A DNA stretch of 64,000 nucleotides, taken from NCBI RefSeq assembly GCF_002742635.1, contig NZ_PEGF01000002.1, positions 1,736,001 to 1,800,000 on the forward strand, read 5' to 3'. This document shows, one piece after another, positions 33,869 to 41,271 of this stretch. The notes beneath the pieces are model-generated. The model was not told where the DNA came from and did not search any database. It was given only the letters and a program-made list of their open reading frames with translations. The stretch is from Caulobacter sp. X. Lineage in GTDB: Bacteria; Pseudomonadota; Alphaproteobacteria; Caulobacterales; Caulobacteraceae. The translations under genes were made by a program, and so were the position numbers. How positions within the stretch are numbered: position 1 is the stretch's first letter; each line of letters begins with the position of its first letter.

Positions 33869-34075
33869 TTAGCAGACGACCTGGAGGCCGCCGCTGTTAC
33901 AGAGGATGAGCACCTGGTCGCCGACGACGAACATGTGGAAGCCGCGACGGCGCACCTCGGCTTCGAGCTGCTCCATGGACGCGAGGAAGTTGACCCAGCC
34001 GATATTGCGGCGAACGAGCCCGCCGTTGCGAGCTTGGCGGGATTGGAAAATGCGTTGAATAAATGGATTTATCAC
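33869..34075 (-). CDS. 68-residue hypothetical protein
   Basis: From GTG 34075: MINPFIQRIFQSRQARNGG, then VNFLASMEQLEAEVRRRGFHMFVVGDQVLILCNSGGLQVVC. The second half looks like a folded alpha/beta unit. The upstream DNA is AT-rich, consistent with a promoter. No family recognised. Confidence 0.5.
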   Translation of the reverse strand: MINPFIQRIFQSRQARNGGLVRRNIGWVNFLASMEQLEAEVRRRGFHMFVVGDQVLILCNSGGLQVVC

Positions 34076-34654
34076 TGTATATAGACCTTATTGCTTTCAG
34101 TTCATTTTGTTTCTTTCTCAGTCGTCGGTTTTAAGTGGCGCTGAAAACGGGTTGGAAGAATTCCAATCCTACTTCTATACTACCACAAAACTTGCCCGTT
34201 GTCAAGCTTGGTTAACGCTGTTCGCTGAGCGATAGGGCGTGGACATCGGCCAGGCGGGCGCCGCCCGGCGCTTCCGCGCCAGGCTTTGCCCCAAGATCGA
34301 GACCGTCCGGCGGTCACGCTCGGTCCCGCGGCTTTCGCCGCTCCCTCGGGCGCGACCTTGCAGGCAAGCTTTGGCTTGCCGCCGGACGCTCGACGCCGCC
34401 TCCCGCCACGCCCTTCGGGCGGGCTCCTGTGCAGGCTTCATTGTCATGAGCGCCCGCTGACGCGGGCGCGCGGGCTTAGGGCTCCGCCCTCGGCGCGCGC
34501 CGGATCGTCTTCCGCCCAGCTTCGGACGGCCTTGCCGTCCTGCAGCCGGGTCCCCGCGAAGACGCCCCTCTGCTTGCACACCCGGTCTCGCCGACGGGCG
34601 TCGGGGTCAGGCGCGCCTTGCGCCCTGACCCCGAGCACCGAGGAGAATATTCCT
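34076..34654 (+). promoter_or_regulatory. structured leader of the DUF3768 gene
   Basis: No gene supported. The first ~125 bases are AT-rich (probable promoter). From 34220 the DNA is GC-rich and holds a series of hairpins, for example CGCGGCTTTCGCCGC, GCAAGCTTTGGCTTGC and GCCCGCTGACGCGGGC. From 34472 to the start codon it matches, with small gaps, the stretch 45238-45438 before the parB gene: GGGCTTAGGGCTCCGCCC, TTCCGCCCAGCTTCGG, CTGCAGCCGGGTCCCCGCGA and the C/T-rich block ending GACCCC. The ribosome-binding site GAGGAGAA precedes ATG 34655. Probably a long, conserved 5' untranslated leader. Confidence 0.6.
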
Positions 34655-34987
34655 ATGACCGAGCAAGACCATTCCGCCGCGATCGCGGTCCTGAACGACG
34701 CCTGCCGCGCCGAGCCCGGCGCGGGCTGGGTGATGACCCAGGGCGTCTGGGCGCTGCCCGAGGCCGACAGGCTCAAGGCCTTCGCGGCCGTGACCGCGTT
34801 CTCGGACTTCTCCGAAGACAACGACCCGCACGGCGAACGCGACTTCGGCGCCTTCGAGATCGCCAGCGCCAAGCTCCTCTGGAAGATCGACTACTACGAC
34901 CTCGACCTGGACAAGGGATCGCCGGACCCGGCCGACCCCGCCGTCACCAAGCGCATCCTGACCCTGATGTTGGCCGAGGAATACTGA
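34655..34987 (+). CDS. DUF3768 family protein
   Basis: 110 residues: LNDACRAEPGAGWVMTQGVWAL, VTAFSDFSEDNDPHGERDFGAFE, and KIDYYDLDLDKGSPDPADPAVTKRILTLMLAEEY. These are the DUF3768 hallmarks; the family is common on alphaproteobacterial plasmids and integrative elements and has no known function. ATG 34655 has a good ribosome-binding site. The very acidic surface recalls DNA-mimic or plasmid-maintenance proteins, but that is speculation. Shares its leader with parB. Confidence 0.9.
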   Translation: MTEQDHSAAIAVLNDACRAEPGAGWVMTQGVWALPEADRLKAFAAVTAFSDFSEDNDPHGERDFGAFEIASAKLLWKIDYYDLDLDKGSPDPADPAVTKRILTLMLAEEY

Positions 34988-34995
34988 CGCTGAAG

Positions 34996-35023
34996 GCCCC
35001 CGCCGCCCTCGGGCGGCGGGGGC
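34996..35023 (+). terminator. strong GC hairpin after the DUF3768 gene
   Basis: A 12-base stem GCCCCCGCCGCC pairs with GGCGGCGGGGGC around a three- to four-base loop, nine bases after the stop. Transcription terminator or end-protecting hairpin. Confidence 0.75.
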
Positions 35024-35049
35024 TGGTGTCGGCGACGCAATTGCCCGTG

Positions 35050-35073
35050 CGGCCGATCCTTCGGGATCGGCCG
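35050..35073 (+). terminator. UUCG-loop hairpin, copy 1 (copy 2 at 47732-47755)
   Basis: Ten-base stem CGGCCGATCC closed by TTCG and followed by TTTTCG. The same 24 bases occur after parB at 47732-47755. A TTCG tetraloop on a GC stem followed by T residues is a good intrinsic terminator. Its duplication, like the shared leader, suggests the DUF3768 and parB cassettes have common origins. Confidence 0.75.
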
Positions 35074-35214
35074 TTTTCGTGTCACCGGGTCAGCGTCTCC
35101 ATCAAGGCCGCAGGGCAGGCGAGGGACCATCCCTGCGGCGGCCAGACCTTCGGCGCGTGGTCAAGGGCGTCTTATCGAGCGCTGTCTGACGTGCGCCAGC
35201 GTCCGAGGCGGAGA

Positions 35215-35670
35215 TCAGGCGGCCTGCTGGGTGATCGCCTTCAAGGCCCGACAGGCGTCCAGGCAGGCCTTGGCGGCTTCACGGCCCTTGTTCTCCTCAT
35301 CCTCACGGCTGCGCGCCTGGGCCTGTTCCTCGTCATAGGTGGTCAGGACGCCGAAGGTGATCGGGCGCTGGGCGTTCAGCCCCGCCGTCATCAGGCCATG
35401 GGCGACGGCCTGGCTGATGTATTCGAAGTGGGCGGTGTCACCCTTGATGACGCAGCCCAGACAGATCACCCCGTCGAACCGTCCGGTTTGGGCCAGGGTC
35501 TGGGCGATCAGCGGGAGTTCATAGGCGCCAGGCGCTTCGACGATGGCCTCGGGGGGCAGCACGACGCCCTCGGCGTCGAGGACCGCGCGGGCGCCCTCCA
35601 TCAGGCCATCGACGATCTCGCGATTGAAGCGGCTGACGACCAGGGCGATGCGGGGAAGGTCGGTTGACAT
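35215..35670 (-). CDS. ribH: 6,7-dimethyl-8-ribityllumazine synthase
   Basis: 151 residues from ATG 35670. Catalyses the penultimate step of riboflavin synthesis, joining the ribitylamino-pyrimidine and 3,4-dihydroxy-2-butanone 4-phosphate. Signatures: VVSRFNREIVDGLMEGA, EAPGAYELPLIAQ, CLGCVIKGDTAHFEYI with the catalytic His, and FGVLTTYDEEQA. Length is standard for the icosahedral enzyme. Ten bases after ribBA; last gene of the rib operon. nusB, which usually follows ribH in Caulobacter, is missing here. Confidence 0.96.
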   Translation of the reverse strand: MSTDLPRIALVVSRFNREIVDGLMEGARAVLDAEGVVLPPEAIVEAPGAYELPLIAQTLAQTGRFDGVICLGCVIKGDTAHFEYISQAVAHGLMTAGLNAQRPITFGVLTTYDEEQAQARSREDEENKGREAAKACLDACRALKAITQQAA

Positions 35671-35680
35671 AGGGGGCCTT

Positions 35681-36859
35681 TCAGGCGGCGTGGCCAAGGT
35701 CGTGGCCCAAGCGGTCGCGCTTGGTGGTGAGATAGGCGGCGTTGTCGTCGGTCTGCCGGACCAGGACCGGCACGCGCTCGACGACCTCCAGGCCAGCAGC
35801 GGTCATCGCCTCGACCTTGCGCGGGTTGTTGGTCATCAGCCGGACACGCCCCACGCCCAGGGCCTGCAGAATCTGGCCGGCGGCCCCATAGTCGCGGGCG
35901 TCGTCCACGAAGCCCAAGGCGTGGTTGGCCGACACCGTGTCCAGCCCCTGGTCCTGCAGGGCGTAGGCGGCGATCTTGTTGGCCAGGCCCAGGCCGCGAC
36001 CTTCATGGCCGCCGACATAGACCAGCACGCCGCCATCCTGTCCGATCCGGTCCAGCGACGCCCGCAACTGCTCGCCGCAATCGCAACGCCGCGAGCCCAG
36101 GGCGTCGCCGGTCAGGCACTCGGAATGGACCCGCACTAGCGGCGCGGCGCCATCACGGGGGGCGGCGATCAGGGCCAGATGCTCGGCGTCCTGCGTGCGG
36201 AACGCCACGACCTCGAAGGTCCCGTGTTCGGTGGGCAGGTTGGCGCGCGCCACCTCGGTCACCGCGCGCCGGTGTTCCACCAGCTCGGCGATCGAGACCA
36301 CCGGCAGGCCATGACGGGCGGCGAAGGCGTCGAGCGAGGGCCCTCGCGCCATCGCCCCGTCGGGGTTCATGATCTCGCAGATCACCGCCGCCGGGCGCAG
36401 GCCGGCCAGCGTCACCAGGTCGATCGAGGCCTCGGTGTGGCCGCGCCGGACCAGGACGCCGCCGGGGGCCGCGCGCAGCGGGAAGACATGTCCCGGCGAG
36501 ACCAGGTCGGCGGCCGTCGCGTCCGGCGCCGTGGCCGCCGCGATGGTCATGGCCCGGTCGTGGGCCGAGATGCCGGTGTCGATGCCGACCGCCGCCTCGA
36601 TCGACACGGTGAAGGCCGTGCCGCGCCGGGTGCGGTTGTCGGCGACCATCGGCGCCAGGTTCAGCCGCTCGACGGCCTGGGCCTCCAGCGACAGGCAGAT
36701 GAGGCCGCTGCCTTCCTTGGCCATGAAGGCGATGGCGGCGGCGTCGACATGCTCGGCGGCCATGACCAGGTCGCCTTCGTTCTCCCGGTCGATGTCGTCG
36801 ACCACGATGATCATGCCGCCCGCCTTCAGGCGTTCGAGCGCTTCAGATAGGCGTGACAT
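35681..36859 (-). CDS. ribBA: bifunctional RibBA (DHBP synthase / GTP cyclohydrolase II)
   Basis: 392 residues. N-terminal half (about 1-200) is 3,4-dihydroxy-2-butanone-4-phosphate synthase with VVDDIDRENEGDLVMAAE and VRRGHTEASIDL. C-terminal half is GTP cyclohydrolase II with the zinc cysteines in HSECLTGDALGSRRCDCGEQL and substrate motifs GHEGRGLGLANK and MTNNPRKV. In HEGRGLGL the usual RQEGR is changed to GHEGR, otherwise the active-site set looks complete. It supplies both early branches of riboflavin synthesis. It overlaps ribE by 34 bases in another frame, implying coupling. Confidence 0.95.
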   Translation of the reverse strand: MSRLSEALERLKAGGMIIVVDDIDRENEGDLVMAAEHVDAAAIAFMAKEGSGLICLSLEAQAVERLNLAPMVADNRTRRGTAFTVSIEAAVGIDTGISAHDRAMTIAAATAPDATAADLVSPGHVFPLRAAPGGVLVRRGHTEASIDLVTLAGLRPAAVICEIMNPDGAMARGPSLDAFAARHGLPVVSIAELVEHRRAVTEVARANLPTEHGTFEVVAFRTQDAEHLALIAAPRDGAAPLVRVHSECLTGDALGSRRCDCGEQLRASLDRIGQDGGVLVYVGGHEGRGLGLANKIAAYALQDQGLDTVSANHALGFVDDARDYGAAGQILQALGVGRVRLMTNNPRKVEAMTAAGLEVVERVPVLVRQTDDNAAYLTTKRDRLGHDLGHAA

Positions 36860-37452
36860 AGCCGCTCCGCATATTTGGCCAGCACGTCGACTTCGACATT
36901 GACGAGATCGCCGAGGCGCGCGTGCTGCAGGGTGGTGTGGGTCCAGGTGTGGGGAATGAGCGCCACACCGACGGTGAAGGGGGCGCCGGGCTCGGCCGCG
37001 GCGACATCGGTCAGGGTCATGCTAACGCCGTTCAGCGCGATCGAGCCCTTCTCGACGCAGTAGGGCCAAAGCGCGCCGGGCAGGGCAAGGCGCATGCGCC
37101 GGTCGTCGTCGCCGCCGGTGATGGCCACGATCCGCGCCAGGCCGTCGACATGGCCCTGCACCAGATGGCCCGACAGCCGCATCGAAAGCCGCAAGGCCCG
37201 CTCGAGATTGACGGCGGCCCCGACGCTCAGGTGCGGGAAGGTGCTGCGCGAAAGGGTTTCGGCGCTCAGGAAGAAGCTCGCCTCACCGCTGGCGTCCCGG
37301 TCGGTCACGGTCAGGCAGACGCCATTGACCGCGACGCTTTCGCCAAGGTCGAGATCGGCAAAGCCGGTGGCGAGGCCGATCCGCAAGGCGCCGTCGGCCT
37401 CGGGCCGCACCCAGCGGGTCTCGCCGACGGTTTCGATGATTCCGGAAAACAT
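36826..37452 (-). CDS. ribE: riboflavin synthase alpha chain
   Basis: 208 residues with the internal duplication of the family: MFSGIIETVGE, GESVAVNGVCLTVTD in the first barrel and KGSIALNGVSMTLTD in the second. Converts two lumazines to riboflavin and the pyrimidine. The ATG at 37452 shares one base with the ribD stop (TGATG). The C-terminus (ERLCHAYLKRSNA) overlaps ribBA. Confidence 0.96.
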   Translation of the reverse strand: MFSGIIETVGETRWVRPEADGALRIGLATGFADLDLGESVAVNGVCLTVTDRDASGEASFFLSAETLSRSTFPHLSVGAAVNLERALRLSMRLSGHLVQGHVDGLARIVAITGGDDDRRMRLALPGALWPYCVEKGSIALNGVSMTLTDVAAAEPGAPFTVGVALIPHTWTHTTLQHARLGDLVNVEVDVLAKYAERLCHAYLKRSNA

Positions 37453-38450
37453 CAGGCGGCGATCTCCAGGTCTTGGGCCAGCAGGGTCTCGACCGGATCC
37501 ACGCCGCCGCTCGGGTCAGCGGCCCGGATCAGCACGTGTTCGTCCCAGAGGCCGCTGGCCAGCACCGCGCCGCTCAGGGTCGGGCCGGCCTCGACCAGCA
37601 CCTCCAGCGCGCCGTCTGCAGCCAGCTCGGTCAGCAGGCCCGGCCAGTCGGGGTGGACCGATGGGACAAGGCCCCGTTCGCGGGCCTGGACGAGATAGGA
37701 CGCCGGCACCCGGCCGCGCCGATCGAGAATGGCCAGGCGGCGCCGGGTCGTGCGGGGGTCGGCCACCCGCCGGACGGTGAACCAGGGATTGTCGGCCAGG
37801 ATCGTGCCCGAGCCCGTGACGATCGCGTCGGCCCGGCGGCGCAGGCTGTGCGCTAGATCCAGCGAGGCCTCGCTGGTGAAGGTCTTGGACCCGGCCGGCG
37901 GGATCATCGCGCCGTCGGCGCGCAGCGCCTGCTTGACCGTTACCCAGGGGCGTCCGGTTCGCACCCGGCGGGAAAACGGGGCGATCAGTCGGGCGCAGCG
38001 CCGGGCCAGGGCCGATGCGTCGGGATGGGGAAGGTCGGCTGCGAAGCCGATGATGAGGCCAGCATCGCCCAGCGCCTGGGCGCCGCCGCCGGCGACAGCG
38101 GGGTTGGGGTCGCGCGCGCCGATCCACACCGCGCGAACCGGGCTGGCCAGGATCGCCGCGACGCAGGGCGGGGTGCGGCCCTGGTGGTTGCAGGGCTCCA
38201 GCGTGACCACCAGCGCCGCGATCGCGTCCAGGCGGCCGGCCTGGCGGCACACGTCCAGCACGGCGGCCTCGGCGTGGGCCAGGCCCGCGCCGTGATGGGC
38301 CCCGACCGCCAGGATCTCGCCATCGGCGGCCAGCGCGGCGCACCCGACGGGCGGATTGGGCGCGGTGGCGCCGGCCAGGGCCGCGCCGGCCAGGAGGGCC
38401 TGGTCGAAGGCGGCGGCGACGGCGCCGGGGAAGGGGAGGGACAACGACAT
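37452..38450 (-). CDS. ribD: bifunctional pyrimidine deaminase/reductase RibD
   Basis: 332 residues. The deaminase domain (about 1-145) has APNPPVGCAAL, the zinc site HAEAAVL and VTLEPCNHQGRTPPC. The reductase domain (about 150-332) has RPWVTVKQALRADGAMI and a shortened C-terminal segment (VEAGPTLSGAVLASGLWDE). Second and third steps of riboflavin synthesis. First gene of the rib operon. No FMN riboswitch consensus is visible upstream; a GntR gene is divergent. Confidence 0.95.
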   Translation of the reverse strand: MSLSLPFPGAVAAAFDQALLAGAALAGATAPNPPVGCAALAADGEILAVGAHHGAGLAHAEAAVLDVCRQAGRLDAIAALVVTLEPCNHQGRTPPCVAAILASPVRAVWIGARDPNPAVAGGGAQALGDAGLIIGFAADLPHPDASALARRCARLIAPFSRRVRTGRPWVTVKQALRADGAMIPPAGSKTFTSEASLDLAHSLRRRADAIVTGSGTILADNPWFTVRRVADPRTTRRRLAILDRRGRVPASYLVQARERGLVPSVHPDWPGLLTELAADGALEVLVEAGPTLSGAVLASGLWDEHVLIRAADPSGGVDPVETLLAQDLEIAA

Positions 38451-38512
38451 GGCGGCGACTTAGGGCGTCGCGTGGCGCCGGGCCAAGCGCTCGTCGCCGA
38501 TTGAAAACCTTA

Positions 38513-38535
38513 CATTTTAGAGCCCATCACAAATG
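38513..38535. promoter_or_regulatory. inverted repeat between ribD and its divergent GntR gene
   Basis: CATTT and AAATG separated by 13 bases, within the 144-base ribD/GntR intergenic region (38451-38594). GntR/FCD regulators bind such short inverted repeats near their own promoters. It is the best operator candidate; the AT-rich TTGAAAACCTTACATTTTAG next to it may be promoter DNA. Confidence 0.4.
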
Positions 38536-38594
38536 ACGCCGCCGCGTTTTGTCCCTAGGAACTTGGCCATGAAGTCGTCGATCGCGCCCCGCCC

Positions 38595-39269
38595 ATGAAG
38601 GGGCCCCTCAATAGCGTCGCGCCGCACGGCGCCTGGTCGCCCGGTCTCCAGAAGACCCGGCTCTACGACCTCCTCCTGCAGGACATCATCCTGGGTGACC
38701 TGCCGCCCATGCAGGTCCTGGAGGAGAAGGCCCTGGCCGCGCGCTATGCCGGCGGGGTGGCGGGGATCCGCGACGCGCTCGGCCGCCTCGCCATCGAGGG
38801 CCTGGTCGTGCGCCGGCCGCGCGTCGGCACCATCGTCGCCCCGCTCGACGTCGCCGAGATCGAGCACGCCTTCCAGGTCCGGCGCATGCTGGAAGGCCGG
38901 ACGGCCGCCCTGGCGGCGCGCAATCGCCGTCCCGCCGACATCCTGGCCATCGTCGACGCGTTCGACGGCGCCGAGGCGGCGATCGCGGCGGGGGACTTTC
39001 GCGCCATGCTGGCCATGGACCTGGCCTTCCACCGCGCCGTCGCCGTCGCCGCCCAGAACCCGACCCTGGCGCGGTTCGTGATCGCGCTGCAGAACGTGGC
39101 GACCCGGTTCTGGATCTGGCAGATGGAAAAGCAGTCGCCCGAAAGCCAGCTCGAAGACGTCGCCCTGCATCGCGGGCTTGGCCAGGCGATCGCCGAGGGC
39201 GATGCGGCCCTGGCCGAGCGCCTGTGCGAGCAGCTGATCGGCAATCCGCCCAGCGGCGAGTCGAGCTGA
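38595..39269 (+). CDS. GntR family (FCD-type) regulator, divergent from rib operon
   Basis: 224 residues. N-terminal winged helix (LYDLLLQDIILGDLPPMQVLEEKALAARYAGGVAGIRDALGRLAIEGLV) is followed by an all-helical FCD ligand domain (FQVRRMLEGRTAALAA, MDLAFHRAVAVAAQNPTL, EDVALHRGLGQAIAEGD). The FCD metal-site histidines are present in these motifs. Transcribed away from ribD, so probably controls riboflavin synthesis or itself; effector unknown. The wHTH has YAGGVAGIRDAL where the usual motif is SRTPVREAL. Confidence 0.9.
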   Translation: MKGPLNSVAPHGAWSPGLQKTRLYDLLLQDIILGDLPPMQVLEEKALAARYAGGVAGIRDALGRLAIEGLVVRRPRVGTIVAPLDVAEIEHAFQVRRMLEGRTAALAARNRRPADILAIVDAFDGAEAAIAAGDFRAMLAMDLAFHRAVAVAAQNPTLARFVIALQNVATRFWIWQMEKQSPESQLEDVALHRGLGQAIAEGDAALAERLCEQLIGNPPSGESS

Positions 39270-39463
39270 CCCGCCGGGCGGATCGTTGTCCTGATGGCTT
39301 CGAGCCGTCCTCGGGACGGGCTTCAGCTGCAACTTAATCGGGCCAGCCTTTCGCGTCTGGGCTGAAATCGAGCCCCGCGCGACCGCCGGCTGCTGGCCAG
39401 ACCGCGCGAACACCGCTCAACCCAATTTGTCCTTCGAGCAGATTTCCACTACGGAGCGTCGCC

Positions 39464-39895
39464 GTGACATCCGAACCATCGCCCCACTATGTCGACCTGC
39501 ACGTCGGCGCGCGTCTGCGCCTGCGCCGTAAGGCGATGGGTCTCAGCCAGTCCGCCGTCGCCGACGCCGTCGGCCTGACCTTCCAGCAGCTGCAGAAGTA
39601 CGAGCGCGGCGCCAATCGGATCAGCGCCTCGAAGCTTCACGCCCTGGCCCACGTGCTGACGACGTCGGTGAGCTGGTTCTTCGACGGCTTGCCTGACCCG
39701 GTGACTCCCGACAGCGCGCTGAACGAAGAGGGGCAGCGGGCCTCGCGCGTGGTCCAGGCGTTCCTGATGTCGTCGGAAGGCCTCGAACTGGCCCAGCAAT
39801 GGCCGACCCTGCGCGGACCTGCGCGCCGTCAGATCCTGGGGCTGATCCGGGCGATGGCCGAGGTGGACGATGCGGGCGAGGACGCCGCCGCCTAG
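39464..39895 (+). CDS. XRE-family helix-turn-helix regulator
   Basis: 143 residues from GTG 39464. The XRE domain spans about residues 14-70: GARLRLRRKAMGLSQSAVADAVGLTFQQLQKYERGANRISASKLHALAHVL. A C-terminal helical extension ends EVDDAGEDAAA. This form (LTFQQLQKYERG) is common in Caulobacterales. It lies 75 bases upstream of the HEPN/TOPRIM gene on the same strand, so it may regulate it. Confidence 0.92.
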   Translation: MTSEPSPHYVDLHVGARLRLRRKAMGLSQSAVADAVGLTFQQLQKYERGANRISASKLHALAHVLTTSVSWFFDGLPDPVTPDSALNEEGQRASRVVQAFLMSSEGLELAQQWPTLRGPARRQILGLIRAMAEVDDAGEDAAA

Positions 39896-39969
39896 TCCGG
39901 GTCGATGACCGTCGCCAATACGCTCACGGGCGACTTGAACCCTCCGCCCAGGCGCCGCTCCATGACGCC

Positions 39970-41247
39970 ATGGGCTCGATGATTCACCTCACCCTTGGCC
40001 GGATCACCCTGGATTGGGGCAAGAACGAGGGGTTCACAAACCATAGCGCCCTGTTCCGGCCAGGCGACCTGACCCAGGTGCCCTACTACTACGCGGCCGA
40101 TGAGGACGATCCGAAACGCACGCACCTGCCGCTCGTCACGACCTCGGACGACTTCAGCTACCGGCTGATCACGAAGATGCAGGAGGGCTACTCGGCCCCG
40201 CTGAGCGTCGTGGCCCGACGCCTGCTTCTCCTAGGCCATACGGACGCCTTCTGTCGCGACGAGTTCGAGGCGCTGGGCGAAATGGTGTCCTGTCGCCACG
40301 ACTTCACGTTCGACGAGCTGACGGCGATGCTCTCGACAGCGGACTTCAGCACGGCGGCCTTCGCGCCCGATAAGGGTTCGGAAGAGTTCACCGAGTTCTT
40401 TTTCGACCATGTCCTGCCGATCGCGGGGCCTGATGGCGCCGGTCGGATGTTCTCTCAAAGCCGTCGAGACAGCGATATCGACGGCTTGACGCCCTACACG
40501 ATCATCCGGCTGCTAGCCGCCAACCCGACGGCTCAGCAACTACCCGTGACGTGGCAGTTCGCCGATGTCGCCGAAGGGGGCTGGGCGCCGCGCGCGTCGT
40601 TTGACGCCCCCTTGAAGCAAAGCCGCCGGTTCCTGGTGGTGACCGAGGGGTCATCCGACGTGAACATCCTCAGGCACGGCCTGAACCTGCTCTATCCGGA
40701 CTTGGCCGACTTCTTCGATTTCGTCGACATGCAGGAGGGCTACCCGTTCTCCGGCACCGGCAATCTCTACAATTTCATCCGTGGCCTGATCAGCATCAAG
40801 ATCCAGAACAACATCGTGGTCGTCTTCGACAACGACAACGAAGGCGTGTTCAACTGGGAGCGATCGTCGCGCCTGAACGCGCCGCCGAACATGCGCATCG
40901 TCAAGCTGCCCGATCTCGAGCGCTTCAAGGCGTTCCGGACCCTGGGGCCTTCCGGCGAGCATGTCGGCGACATCAACGGCACGGCCGCCGCGATAGAGTG
41001 CTACCTCGATGTGGGGCCCGCGCCGACGATCCGCTGGACAAGCTATGACCACAAGCGCGAGCGCTACCAGGGCGTGATCGTGGGCAAGGAAGAACTTCAG
41101 AAGGCCTTTCTGGCCCAGAAGCAGGTCGATCCCGACTACGACTACTCTGGCCTGGAAGCGATCTTGGCCATGTTGACGGCTGAATGCATCGCGATCACGG
41201 AGCAAGAGGCCAAGGCCGTGTTGGCCGCCGAGCGCTTCGACGCCTGA
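39970..41247 (+). CDS. HEPN/TOPRIM-associated domain protein
   Basis: 425 residues from ATG 39970; the frame extends back to 39799 but that part overlaps the XRE gene. MIHLTLGRITLDWGKNEGF and SYRLITKMQEGYSAPLSVVARRLLLLG look like the N-terminal domain annotated as HEPN/Toprim-associated. The TOPRIM domain follows: FLVVTEGSSDVNIL with Glu226 and IVVVFDNDNEG with Asp287 and Asp289. TOPRIM domains of this kind occur in OLD-type nucleases and in phage-defence proteins. No ATPase motif in this protein. It is convergent with the 1246-residue gene, 24 bases away. Confidence 0.85.
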   Translation: MGSMIHLTLGRITLDWGKNEGFTNHSALFRPGDLTQVPYYYAADEDDPKRTHLPLVTTSDDFSYRLITKMQEGYSAPLSVVARRLLLLGHTDAFCRDEFEALGEMVSCRHDFTFDELTAMLSTADFSTAAFAPDKGSEEFTEFFFDHVLPIAGPDGAGRMFSQSRRDSDIDGLTPYTIIRLLAANPTAQQLPVTWQFADVAEGGWAPRASFDAPLKQSRRFLVVTEGSSDVNILRHGLNLLYPDLADFFDFVDMQEGYPFSGTGNLYNFIRGLISIKIQNNIVVVFDNDNEGVFNWERSSRLNAPPNMRIVKLPDLERFKAFRTLGPSGEHVGDINGTAAAIECYLDVGPAPTIRWTSYDHKRERYQGVIVGKEELQKAFLAQKQVDPDYDYSGLEAILAMLTAECIAITEQEAKAVLAAERFDA

Positions 41248-41271
41248 CAGCCTGAGCAATGACCGGGCGGA

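Noticed and set aside
34202..34579. Minus-strand 125-codon frame in the DUF3768 leader
   Set aside because: Arg/Ala/Gly low complexity, overlaps the hairpin-rich leader conserved before parB.
38451..38594. Possible FMN riboswitch before ribD
   Set aside because: The region is only 144 bases, and I see none of the conserved AGGAT...GGGGC...AATTCCC blocks.
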